A DNA stretch of 14,084 bases from Acidimicrobiia bacterium (GTDB lineage Bacteria; Actinomycetota; Acidimicrobiia; Spongiisociales; ZC4RG35): contig QIDW01000151.1 of assembly GCA_003230435.1 (NCBI GenBank), positions 1 to 14,084 of the forward strand. Direction: 5' to 3'. The notes beneath the pieces are model-generated. The model had not been told where the DNA came from and ran no database searches. It saw nothing but the letters and a program-made list of their open reading frames with translations. Below are positions 1 to 7,269 of this stretch, in pieces (position 1 is the first letter of the stretch; each line of letters starts with the position of its first letter). A program made the position numbers and the translations under genes.

Positions 1-2
1 GC

Positions 3-686
3 ACCGGTCTTGCCGACGGCTACGACCTATACGAGTCAGCCATCGGAGATGTTGCCGTCACCTTCAACCCCAAGGGTGTGTCCTCGGTCGATATCGCCGA
101 CAAGGCATTCAAGGACAGATTTGTTGACAGGTTCGGTCGCAAACTGATCCGCGCCGAGGCCCCATCGGCTTGGGGCCGGCACATTCCCGCGGCGATCGAG
201 GCGGGAAGACCGGGGAAGCTGCCCGTCGACCTGGGTTCGGTCACACCATTTCAGGCCGACGTCCTTCAACGGACGGCCACCATTCCGAAAGGCGAGGTGC
301 GTCCGTACGCCTGGCTCGCCCATGAGGTACAACGGCCAGGAGCAGTACGGGCTGCTGGGTCAGCCGTCGCACGGAACCCGATTCCACTGATCATTCCCTG
401 TCACAGAGTGGTCCGCGCCGATGGGCATATCGGCAACTACTCGCTTGGTGGACCTGACAACAAGCACGATCTGCTGGAACATGAAGGCGCACATCCTGAT
501 TGGCTGGAGGGTCTCGCCTCAAAGCACATCCGTCTTCAGGGAAACACCTCGACGAAGATCTACTGCCACCCGACTTGTCACGCCATCAGACGCTCCAAAC
601 CGGAGAACGTGGTCGATTTTCGCGCCCTCGACGAGGCCGAGAACTCGGGGTTCCGGGCGTGCAAACTCTGCCGACCATGCTGTTGA
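3..686 (+). CDS. O6-alkylguanine-DNA alkyltransferase with C-terminal Ada-type zinc domain (5' partial)
   Basis: Suicide DNA-repair protein that moves alkyl groups from O6-alkylguanine to its own cysteine. The frame is open to the left edge, and the residues before the first possible start (GTG at 78) already read as the N-terminal MGMT fold (YDLYESAIGDVAV), so the true start lies upstream of the window. The DNA-binding/catalytic domain follows: TPFQADVLQ, then IPKGEVRPYAWLA, then the acceptor motif IIPCHRV with the catalytic Cys codon at 399-401. From about 515 the protein continues into an Ada N-domain-like module with IYCHPTC (Cys at 564 and 576), PENVVDF and GFRACKLCRPCC (Cys at 660 and 669). 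In E. coli Ada the equivalent four cysteines bind Zn, and the first accepts methyl from phosphotriesters. Ada has that module at the N-terminus, followed by an AraC-type regulator; here it is C-terminal and no AraC segment is visible. An alkyltransferase role is near certain; phosphotriester repair by the tail is inferred. An Ogt-like name would also be acceptable. Confidence 0.9.
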   Translation, partial: TGLADGYDLYESAIGDVAVTFNPKGVSSVDIADKAFKDRFVDRFGRKLIRAEAPSAWGRHIPAAIEAGRPGKLPVDLGSVTPFQADVLQRTATIPKGEVRPYAWLAHEVQRPGAVRAAGSAVARNPIPLIIPCHRVVRADGHIGNYSLGGPDNKHDLLEHEGAHPDWLEGLASKHIRLQGNTSTKIYCHPTCHAIRRSKPENVVDFRALDEAENSGFRACKLCRPCC

Positions 687-723
687 AGTCGACCAGTAGA
701 GTCGCCACTAAGCAGGCCAACGA

Positions 724-730
724 AAAGGAG
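724..730 (+). promoter_or_regulatory. Ribosome binding site of the DUF4242 gene
   Basis: AAAGGAG stands 5 nt before the ATG at 736, a near-perfect Shine-Dalgarno match that fixes the start. Confidence 0.7.
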
Positions 731-735
731 AGACT

Positions 736-987
736 ATGCCGTTGTACATGGACATGCACACCATCGACGGGGGAGTGTCGGTTGAGGACGTAGCGGGAGC
801 GCATCAGGCTGATGTGGAGACACAGGACCAGTACGGGGTGGACTACAAGCGGTACTGGGTTGATGAAGAGGCGGGCAAGATCTTCTGTTTGGTTGACGCT
901 CCCGACGCCGAGACGGCAGCCCGAGTGCATCGCGAAGCACACGGTCTGGTCGCAGACGAGATCTACCAGGTATCCGAAGGCTCATAG
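736..987 (+). CDS. DUF4242 family protein (SCO4226-type nickel-binding protein)
   Basis: A small 83-residue cytoplasmic protein. Its pattern matches the DUF4242 / SCO4226-like family, a ferredoxin-like fold whose Streptomyces member binds nickel. Recognisable segments are GGVSVEDVAGAHQADV (about 12-27), YGVDYKRYWVDEEAGKIFCLV (about 33-53), then APDAETAARVHREAHGL and VADEIYQV near the end, with family-type histidines in AHQAD and VHREAHG. The length is usual for the family. The start is the ATG after a clear AAAGGAG (724-730) at 5-nt spacing. The gene lies 49 nt downstream of the alkyltransferase stop and could be co-transcribed with it. Metal binding is taken from the family; the physiological role is unknown. 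Confidence 0.82.
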   Translation: MPLYMDMHTIDGGVSVEDVAGAHQADVETQDQYGVDYKRYWVDEEAGKIFCLVDAPDAETAARVHREAHGLVADEIYQVSEGS

Positions 988-1103
988 CCGTGTAGCGGAT
1001 TCGACGGTCTGGCTGGCTTGGGATTGTCGGCCAGGCCTTTTCCTGCGCGGGAACCGTTGAGTCGATCCCGAACGTCAAAGTCGCAAAGGTTTGCCGAGGC
1101 TTT

Positions 1104-1110
1104 GAAGGAG
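1104..1110 (+). promoter_or_regulatory. Ribosome binding site of the lipoprotein gene
   Basis: GAAGGAG lies 7 nt before the ATG at 1118. It would overlap too closely with the GTG at 1112, so it favours 1118 (or the ATG at 1121) as the real start. Confidence 0.65.
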
Positions 1111-1117
1111 AGTGGGG

Positions 1118-1588
1118 ATGATGAGACGAAGTGGTCTGCTGGTTGGCGTTATGGTCGTTGCCCTGGTCATGGCTGCGTGTGCCCAGGATCCGAACACTGA
1201 GCCGGACCCGGCCGGGGTTGGCAGCACAATCGTTGAAGATTCCGCCCTCGACCCGGAACCACCAGACGGTGGGGACGTGGCGTCGAGTGGGTTCGTTGTG
1301 GACGGAGGGCTCAATATTCCTGAAGCGATCAGATACGAGGGTGACCAGGTGGTGGCAGTCCAAGGTTTTGTCATCCGTGATGGGCAAACCGATGCGCTGT
1401 GCGAATCGCTCGCCGAGTCGTATCCACCTCAATGCGGTGGAGCAAGCCTCACCATCATCAACCCCGAGGTCATCGACGACATGGTCCTGGTAGAGGCCGG
1501 CGAAGTTCAGTGGTCCGAGAAATACGTAACGATCTTCGGTTACATATCCGACGGCGAATTGACGATCGACCCCACTGTCAACGGCTAA
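1118..1588 (+). CDS. Putative secreted lipoprotein of unknown function
   Basis: A 156-residue protein with a lipoprotein signal: a short basic N-terminus (MMRRSG), a hydrophobic core (LLVGVMVVALV) and the lipobox MAAC with the lipidated Cys at residue 21. It should therefore be exported and anchored outside the membrane. An acidic, Pro/Asp-rich linker (about 22-58) follows. The compact C-terminal domain contains VAVQGFVIRDG, two cysteines flanking the ESYPPQ segment (LCESL...QCGG) that could form a disulfide, then SLTIINPEV and VTIFGYISDGELTID. The alternating beta pattern suggests a small OB-like barrel, but that is inference and I do not recognise a named family. The ATG at 1118 is chosen over a GTG at 1112 because of the GAAGGAG at 1104-1110. 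The 130 nt before it show no clear promoter. Confidence 0.75.
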   Translation: MMRRSGLLVGVMVVALVMAACAQDPNTEPDPAGVGSTIVEDSALDPEPPDGGDVASSGFVVDGGLNIPEAIRYEGDQVVAVQGFVIRDGQTDALCESLAESYPPQCGGASLTIINPEVIDDMVLVEAGEVQWSEKYVTIFGYISDGELTIDPTVNG

Positions 1589-1719
1589 ACCCGTTCGGGC
1601 CAACAAGAAAGTCCTCCGCGACACGTCAACGACGACAACAGGTTGGCCACACCCGCTGAATATCCGTCAGCCGACAGTCTGGGCAGAAATCGCCCCGGCA
1701 AGACGCTGACATATTCATG

Positions 1720-1726
1720 AAGGAGG
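1720..1726 (+). promoter_or_regulatory. Ribosome binding site of bpa
   Basis: AAGGAGG is 5 nt upstream of the ATG at 1732. It decides the start: the in-frame ATG at 1717 is next to the site itself and would not use it. The 143-nt gap from the lipoprotein stop to this start holds nothing else I can identify. Confidence 0.75.
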
Positions 1727-1731
1727 CCGAA

Positions 1732-2118
1732 ATGTTGGACACATACATAACCGAACCGGGAAAACTGGTTCGGATCACAACCATGGCTCGAGCTCTATTG
1801 GAAGAGGCCCGATCCACCCCGTGTGACACAGCGGGATGCGAGCGTCTCAGACGCATCCACGATCGGGTCATTGCTGAACTCACCGACGTCATTTCGATTG
1901 AGCTTCACGAGGAACTTCTAGCCCTTGCCGTGCAATTCGATCAGGCCTCGCCCACACCCTCGGAGGTGCGGATAGCCCAAGCAGAACTGGTTGGATGGCT
2001 GGAGGGTTTGATGGCCGGGATGGTGGTTATGGCAAACACCGAAGCGACCACGCCGCAGACACCAACCGACACTCCGGCGCGCTTGGACGAAACAGAGGCG
2101 CCAGGCCTCTACCTGTAG
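1732..2118 (+). CDS. bpa: Bacterial proteasome activator Bpa/PafE (DUF2587)
   Basis: A 128-residue, mostly helical protein matching the ATP-independent proteasome activator of Actinobacteria (Bpa/PafE, Rv3780 in M. tuberculosis). That protein forms a ring on the 20S proteasome and opens its gate for unfolded substrates such as HspR. Family signatures visible: KLVRITTMARALLEEARSTP (11-30), RLRRIHDRVIAELTD (38-52), ELHEELLALAVQFD (57-70) and the strongly conserved RIAQAELVGWLEGLMAGM (80-97). A flexible tail of about 25 residues ends in GLYL. The mycobacterial protein ends in GQYL, the proteasome-docking motif with an essential penultimate Tyr. The protein is shorter than the mycobacterial form (about 174 aa), mainly in the N-terminus and linker. 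The start is set by the AAGGAGG at 1720-1726. No proteasome or pupylation genes are visible nearby, but the mycobacterial gene is also outside that cluster. Confidence 0.9.
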   Translation: MLDTYITEPGKLVRITTMARALLEEARSTPCDTAGCERLRRIHDRVIAELTDVISIELHEELLALAVQFDQASPTPSEVRIAQAELVGWLEGLMAGMVVMANTEATTPQTPTDTPARLDETEAPGLYL

Positions 2119-2148
2119 TACTGCTCGAGGCCCGGGTAAGGTCGAATC

Positions 2149-3045
2149 ATGGGTATCGAAGCTCTGCGTACAGATGACAGCCGATTTGCCGACCTTCCTG
2201 ACTGGCCGTACTCACCTCACTACGTGAAGGATCTCCCCGGTTATGAGGGTCTGCGAATGCACTACATCGACGAAGGGCCTGTCGACGCCGAGGTGATGTT
2301 TTGCCTGCATGGAGAGCCGACGTGGGCCTATCTGTTTCGACACATGATCCCGGTCTTTCTCGAAGCGGGCTATCGAGTGGTAGCGCCCGACCATTTTGGT
2401 TTCGGACGGTCGGACAAACCGGTCGACGATTCCGCCTATACCTTCGACTTCCACAGGGACGCTCTGGTGTCTTTAGTCGAACACCTCGATCTCTCCAGGA
2501 TCACGCTTGTCGTCCAGGACTGGGGCGGACTTCTCGGTCTCACACTCCCGGTCGCATTCCCGGACCGGATCTCGGGCCTGCTGATCATGAACACCGCCTT
2601 CGCCGTTGGTGTCAAACCAAGCGAAGGGTTCATTGCATGGCGGGACTACGTTGCCAAGACACCCGACTTCGGCGTGGGCAGGCTCATGGTCCAAACCGTG
2701 CCCCATCTCAGTCCCGAAGAGACCGCGGCCTACGAAGCACCGTTCCCGGCCCCCGAACACAAGGCAGGCGTTCGAACATTTCCAGCCTTGGTGCCAACCG
2801 ACCCTTCCATGGGCGGCGTCGAAGTGTCCCGTCTGGCCATCAAATGGTGGTCCGAGCAGTTTGACGGCCGTTCATTCATGGCGATCGGCATGACAGACCC
2901 GGTCTTGGGCCCTCCCGTCATGGAGCGTGTCCATACGGCCATCCGCAACTGCCCGGAGCCAATGCGAGTCGAAGAAGCCGGCCACTTCGTGCAGGAGTGG
3001 GGGGAGCAGGTCGCGAGAGCAGCTCTCGACACCTGGGCTGACTGA
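2149..3045 (+). CDS. Haloalkane dehalogenase, HLD-I / DhlA-like
   Basis: A 298-residue alpha/beta-hydrolase predicted to cleave carbon-halogen bonds in haloalkanes hydrolytically, giving alcohol, halide and a proton. It resembles Xanthobacter DhlA along its whole length. The oxyanion/halide motif HGEPTW is at 54-59, the nucleophile Asp124 in VVQDWGG with halide-binding Trp125 beside it, a second halide-binding Trp164 in GFIAWRDY, the acid Asp250 in MAIGMTDPVLGP (HLD-I position), and the base His279 in EAGHFVQEWGEQVAR. All pentad positions are intact, so activity is expected; the substrate range cannot be read from sequence. The cap is 11 residues shorter than DhlA between Asp124 and the second Trp. 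The gene lies 30 nt after bpa and may be co-transcribed. Only a weak AAGG precedes the ATG. Another alpha/beta-hydrolase function is unlikely given the Trp pair. Confidence 0.92.
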   Translation: MGIEALRTDDSRFADLPDWPYSPHYVKDLPGYEGLRMHYIDEGPVDAEVMFCLHGEPTWAYLFRHMIPVFLEAGYRVVAPDHFGFGRSDKPVDDSAYTFDFHRDALVSLVEHLDLSRITLVVQDWGGLLGLTLPVAFPDRISGLLIMNTAFAVGVKPSEGFIAWRDYVAKTPDFGVGRLMVQTVPHLSPEETAAYEAPFPAPEHKAGVRTFPALVPTDPSMGGVEVSRLAIKWWSEQFDGRSFMAIGMTDPVLGPPVMERVHTAIRNCPEPMRVEEAGHFVQEWGEQVARAALDTWAD

Positions 3046-3065
3046 CCGACCAGCAACCTCGTGAC

Positions 3066-3947
3066 TCAGTTGGCCCGATGCGACTTGACAAGCGCCGCAA
3101 CCTCGGGGAACCGCGGGTCGATCTCATAGGTGTAGCCGTCCCAGTAGCCGTCACGCTCGGGATCGAAATGACGAACCGGGACGTCGATGTTCGCCATGGC
3201 GATGCTCTTCATTTGAGACTCCACCTCCCTCATCGAAATAAGGGCCTTACCCGCTGGGACGGGGGGCAGAACCCGCATACTGACTCGCTGTCCGTAGCGG
3301 AGTGTCGGCGAGTAGGGGTGTTCCCATACCCGGTGGGTTCCGGTGATGACAATCGGTAGAAGCGGACATGAAAGTCGGTCGGCCAGTACAAACGCGCCAC
3401 GTGTGAAGGCGACCTCGACTCCGAGTATCGAGCCCTGAGGGAAGACAACGAGACTTTCCCCTCGATCCACCGCGTCGCGGCAGTCGCCGAGCACTTGTCG
3501 AATCTCGCGGGTCTCCGACGCAGTTGCCACCTCGATCTGACCTGAGGTTCTGAGGAATCTTCCGAGATGAGCCCAGTCGAATAGCTCATCTCTGACCAGG
3601 TAGCGAAGCCGGAGCGAGAGACGCGTGAGCAGAAGAGGATCGGCGAACCCTTCGTGCAGCGGGGCGACCACATAGGTCTGGCCAGGGTCGACGTGTTGGG
3701 CCCCCTCCACGTCCACTCGCATGTCGAGAAAACGGACAGTCATCCTGGACCAGATGGAGATGGCCTTGTGGAGGATCTCAGGATTTGCCCACCTCGCCAG
3801 GCCGGTTAGAACCGGTTCTCCCAGAAGGATGAGAAGGCCGGCCCCGATGGCGGTTCGAATTCGTTCTGTCGTTCCCTCGACCTGAAAAGGTCCGACAGTG
3901 TGACATGCCATCACCCGAGTATCACTTGAGCGAAGAGTTAGTGGCAC
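3066..3947 (-). CDS. 1-acyl-sn-glycerol-3-phosphate acyltransferase family protein (PlsC-like)
   Basis: A member of the PlsC/LPLAT acyltransferase superfamily, which transfers acyl groups to lysophosphatidate or related acceptors at the membrane. The HX4D catalytic motif is HEGFAD (His98, Asp103 counted from the GTG at 3947). The substrate-binding motif III reads VVFPQGS (168-173) in place of the usual FPEGT, and a Pro-containing motif IV is LLPIVITGT (186-194). A hydrophobic stretch at about 33-50 (AIGAGLLILLGEPVLTGLA) could anchor the N-terminus. Length (293 aa) is at the long end for the family, with a C-terminal extension after about 235. The start is uncertain: GTG 3947, or ATG 3911 giving 281 aa; neither has a good Shine-Dalgarno. 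The stop faces the dehalogenase stop across 20 nt. The Glu-to-Gln change in motif III leaves the acceptor unclear. Confidence 0.82.
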   Translation of the reverse strand: MPLTLRSSDTRVMACHTVGPFQVEGTTERIRTAIGAGLLILLGEPVLTGLARWANPEILHKAISIWSRMTVRFLDMRVDVEGAQHVDPGQTYVVAPLHEGFADPLLLTRLSLRLRYLVRDELFDWAHLGRFLRTSGQIEVATASETREIRQVLGDCRDAVDRGESLVVFPQGSILGVEVAFTRGAFVLADRLSCPLLPIVITGTHRVWEHPYSPTLRYGQRVSMRVLPPVPAGKALISMREVESQMKSIAMANIDVPVRHFDPERDGYWDGYTYEIDPRFPEVAALVKSHRAN

Positions 3948-3997
3948 ACCACCGACTCGACCGAATTGTTCCGAGCCTCATCTCACCGAGTGTGATG

Positions 3998-4003
3998 TAC
4001 CCT
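3998..4003 (+). promoter_or_regulatory. Possible -10 element for a leaderless tkt transcript
   Basis: TACCCT fits TAnnnT and lies 8 nt before the tkt ATG at 4012, which would start transcription at or next to the start codon. No Shine-Dalgarno precedes that ATG, consistent with leaderless expression as is common in Actinobacteria. There is no convincing -35, so this is tentative. It sits in the 64-nt divergent gap between plsC and tkt. Confidence 0.25.
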
Positions 4004-4011
4004 CGCCGTCG

Positions 4012-5916
4012 ATGCCGGAATCACCAGCAACCGAACAGTTAGCGGTCAACACAATCAAAGCCCTGGCGATGGACGCGGTCCAGAGTGCCAACTCCGGTCA
4101 CCCGGGGATGCCAATGGGAATGGCCGATATTGCGGTCACCCTTTGGTCGAGGTTCATCAACGTCGACCCGGACGACCCCGAATGGCCCGACCGTGACAGG
4201 TTCGTGCTCTCCAACGGCCACGGGTCGATGCTCTTGTACTCCATCCTCCATCTTTCCGGGTTCGGGCTTTCCCTCGACGACATCCGAAACTTTCGACAGT
4301 GGGGTAGCCACACCGCTGGGCACCCCGAGATCGATCACAAGCTGGGTATCGAGATGACGACCGGGCCGCTCGGTCAAGGATTCGCCACAGGGGTCGGAAT
4401 GGCAGTAGCCGAGACTCACCTCCGCAGCCGTCTTGGCGCAGATCTCGTCAACCACCGAACCTACGGATTCATTTCAGACGGTGACCTCATGGAAGGCATT
4501 AGCTCGGAGGCCGCCTCAATGGCCGGCCACTTCGGGCTCGGTCGCCTGATCTACCTATACGACGACAACCGGATCACAATCGATGGCTCAACCGAAATAA
4601 CCTTCAGCGAGGACGTCGCCGCAAAGTTCTCGGCACAGGGGTGGCACACGCTCAGAGTCGACGGTCACGACCGGGAGGCCATTGGTCAGGCCATCGAGGA
4701 ATCCTTCTCCGTGGAGGACCGCCCCTCTCTGGTCATTTGTCGGACTCACATCGCCAGCGGTGCCCCCAATCTCCAGGACACGTCAGCTTCGCATGGCCAG
4801 CCACTTGGGCACGAGGAGATCAAGATGACCAAAGAGGCAATGGGGTATCCCATCGACCCTGCCTTCTGGGTCGACGATTCGGTTTATCACTTCTTCAGAA
4901 CCGCCATGAACCGGGGGCGCAACGCGCACGAAGAGTGGAGCCGACGGATTGACCGGGCCACCCAGGGCCAACGGACCCTCTGGCAGAGCCTCCACTCCAC
5001 ATCAGAGGTGAGCCTCGACGGGCCAGGATTCGAGGTTGGCGAGAAGGTCGCTTCCCGTGCCTCGTCCGGAAGGTTGTTCACCGAGATCGCAGAGAAGGTC
5101 CCCGGATTCATCGGAGGCTCTGCCGACCTGGCCGGATCCACCAAGACCGTCATCGACTCATCCCGGCTCTTCTCGAAAAACGACCGGGCCGCCAGCGATA
5201 TCCCCTTCGGAATCCGCGAGCACAGTATGGGAGCCCTGGTCAACGGGATGGCGATACACGGAGGGCTCAGGCCTTACGGGGCAACCTTTTTCATATTCAG
5301 TGATTACATGCGTCCCGCGGTCCGCCTCTCGGCACTGATGGGCGTGCCCTCAATTTGGGTGTGGACACACGACTCGATATTCCTGGGAGAGGACGGCCCG
5401 ACGCACCAACCGATCGAGCACCTTGCCTCACTTCGGGCCATGCCCAACCTCTGGGTTATTCGCCCCGCCGACGCCAACGAGACAATCGCTGCCTGGGAGA
5501 TTGCGCTCAACCGCAACGACGGCCCTGTGGCCCTTGCGCTCACCCGTCAGGGACTTCCCACCATGGAGCCGCACCCTGGCGGAGTTAGCAAGGGGGGATA
5601 CGTCGTACGTGAAGGCAGTGACGTGACCCTGATTGCCACCGGATCGGAGGTGCCGCTGATACTCGATGCCGCTGATCTACTCGCCGGCGAAGGCGTTACT
5701 GCCCGGGTCGTGAGCCTCCCATGCTGGGAACTCTTCTTCGAACAGTCCGATGAGTATCGATCCGATGTTCTCGGCTCTGCCCCAAGGGTATCGGTCGAAG
5801 CCGGATCAACGTTCGGCTGGACTGCAATCGTGGGATCGGATGGACTCAGCATCGGGATCGACCACTTCGGTGCGTCGGCTCCCGCCGGTGAACTTGCCGT
5901 TCGGATTCACTCCTGA
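4012..5916 (+). CDS. tkt: Transketolase (3' end frameshifted)
   Basis: Thiamine-diphosphate enzyme of the pentose phosphate pathway that moves two-carbon ketol units between sugar phosphates. It has the expected landmarks: SGHPGMPMG (His30), SNGHGSML (His70), TTGPLGQG (116-123), the ThDP/metal site SDGDLMEG (Asp156) to DDNRITIDG (Asn186), HGQPLG (His261), ADLAGST (371-376), the activating glutamate in GIREHS (Glu403), and LGEDGPTHQP (His465). The terminal domain VSVEAGSTFGWTAIVG and IGIDHFGASAP is normal, but the frame then runs AGELAVRIHS and stops at 5916. The expected ending (FGFTPESVAARVQDHLTH) continues in the next frame and stops at 5956, immediately before the next gene. About 20 C-terminal residues are therefore lost or miscoded. 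The family and identity are certain; whether the break is real is not. Confidence 0.95.
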   Translation: MPESPATEQLAVNTIKALAMDAVQSANSGHPGMPMGMADIAVTLWSRFINVDPDDPEWPDRDRFVLSNGHGSMLLYSILHLSGFGLSLDDIRNFRQWGSHTAGHPEIDHKLGIEMTTGPLGQGFATGVGMAVAETHLRSRLGADLVNHRTYGFISDGDLMEGISSEAASMAGHFGLGRLIYLYDDNRITIDGSTEITFSEDVAAKFSAQGWHTLRVDGHDREAIGQAIEESFSVEDRPSLVICRTHIASGAPNLQDTSASHGQPLGHEEIKMTKEAMGYPIDPAFWVDDSVYHFFRTAMNRGRNAHEEWSRRIDRATQGQRTLWQSLHSTSEVSLDGPGFEVGEKVASRASSGRLFTEIAEKVPGFIGGSADLAGSTKTVIDSSRLFSKNDRAASDIPFGIREHSMGALVNGMAIHGGLRPYGATFFIFSDYMRPAVRLSALMGVPSIWVWTHDSIFLGEDGPTHQPIEHLASLRAMPNLWVIRPADANETIAAWEIALNRNDGPVALALTRQGLPTMEPHPGGVSKGGYVVREGSDVTLIATGSEVPLILDAADLLAGEGVTARVVSLPCWELFFEQSDEYRSDVLGSAPRVSVEAGSTFGWTAIVGSDGLSIGIDHFGASAPAGELAVRIHS

Positions 5917-5956
5917 GTCTGTGGCAGCCCGGGTTCAGGATCACCTCACGCACTAA
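5895..5956 (+). pseudogene. tkt: Out-of-frame C-terminal end of transketolase
   Basis: Read one frame over from tkt, this stretch encodes PFGFTPESVAARVQDHLTH then TAA, matching the usual transketolase ending (FGFT..NV.AK). Restoring the frame needs a loss of 1 nt or a gain of 2 or 5 nt between about 5885 and 5900. E. coli transketolase has seven residues between SAP and FGFT; a missing 5 nt would give that spacing. Confidence 0.8.
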
Positions 5957-7269
5957 GTGGTGAGCCGACAGGCAAACGCCGTGGTCGTTGGTGCAGGCAT
6001 CGCCGGCGTCTCTGCCACATTTCACCTCGCGGCCAGACAGGGCGTGGACGACGTTGTGATGGTCGATCCGAGACCGCCCTTGTCTCTCACCTCGGACAAG
6101 TCAACCGAGTGCTACCGGAACTGGTGGCCCAACGAACCGATGGTCGGGCTCATGAACCGCTCGATAGACCTTCTCGAGGACATGGCCGAAGAGTCCTGAG
6201 TAAACGCGGCTACCTGTTCGTCACCTCCGACGCCGAGCGATTGCGGGCAATGGTCGATCAGGCTCGCATCACATCAGGATTCTCGGCCGGGCCGGTGAGA
6301 CGGCACCCCGGCCCTGATCCATATGCGGACGCAGCCGACGGCGTCGATATCCTCGGGCCCGGCGACTTGCGCGAGCACTTTCCGTACATCACCGACAAGG
6401 CCGTTGGAGCTGTTCATGTTCGGCGCGCCGGATGGTTCAGCGCCCAGCAGTTGGGAGCGTGGATGGTCGATCAAGCTAAAGGCCACGGCGCCGAACTGGT
6501 TTCTGCGGAGGTCACCGACATTCACGTCGAGTCGGGGCGGGTGGTCGGTGTGTCGCTCAGCAACGGGGCATCTATTGGCACCGACACCGTTATCGCCGCG
6601 ACGGGTCCACTATCCAGGCCTGTCGCCTCCATGGCCGGTGTCGACCTCCCTTTGTACTCCGAGCTTCACCTGAAGGTGGCCTTCAAGGACCACCTTGGCG
6701 CCATCCCGAAAGAAGCGCCGATGATCATTTGGAGTGACCCACAGCAAATCGATTGGAGTGACGAGGAGCGAGAGGAGTTGGGGCGCATGGGTCGGGAAGA
6801 CGTCCTCGGGGAGATGCCCATCTATTGCCACGGGCGGCCTGAGGGCGGAGCGGAGTCGCCATACTTCCTAGCTCTGTGGGAGTACCACCACGAGACTCTC
6901 GAGCCAACCTGGCCGCTGCCCGACGACCCTTTGTACCCCGAGGTGGTGATGCGCGGGTTGACCACCATGGTCCCCGGGCTGGCCCCGTATCTCGAAGGGC
7001 TGCCCGAATCGACCGTCGACGGCGGCTACTACACCAAGACCCGGGAGAACCTGCCTCTCATCGGACCTTGCGGTCCTGAGGGCTTTCACGTCGTCGCCGG
7101 GCTCTCGGGATTCGGCGTGATGGTCGCTGCCGGAGCAGGAGACCTTTTGGCCAGTCACGTCACCGGGCGGTCGCTCCCCAATTACGCCGAATCTTTTCTT
7201 CTCAGCCGCTACGACGACTCCCGTTACATGGCAGAGATACAGGCGCTGGAGGACTCCGGTCAGTTGTAG
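5957..7269 (+). pseudogene. FAD-dependent oxidoreductase, DAO/sarcosine oxidase-like, interrupted by a frameshift
   Basis: Flavoenzyme of the DAO superfamily (glycine/D-amino-acid/sarcosine oxidases and dehydrogenases). The first part (5957-6199) holds the dinucleotide motif VVVGAGIAGVSATFHLA, the strand-end acid VMVDPRPP and DKSTECYRNWWPN, typical of one actinobacterial subgroup. It ends at TGA 6197 after LLEDMAEES. The rest continues one frame over from about 6191 (LSKRGYLFVT) through GWFSAQQLGAWMVDQAK and DTVIAATGPLSRP to the FAD-closing end ENLPLIGPCGPEGFHVVAGLSGFG, stopping at 7269. Homologues usually carry several residues between those blocks, so a deletion of 13 or 16 nt (1 mod 3) near 6195 fits best. 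The GTG start follows directly on the shifted tkt stop, implying an operon. The substrate is unknown. If the break is an assembly error this is one intact gene of about 440 codons. Confidence 0.85.

Noticed and set aside
734..1624. Long open frame of nearly 300 codons on the minus strand opposite the DUF4242 and lipoprotein genes
   Set aside because: It spans two well-supported plus-strand genes and their gap, its translation has no recognisable motif and its composition is Arg/Pro-rich, as expected for an antisense shadow in GC-rich DNA.
5885..5905. Programmed ribosomal frameshift at the end of transketolase
   Set aside because: No slippery heptamer, downstream pseudoknot or internal Shine-Dalgarno is visible, and transketolase is not known to use recoding.
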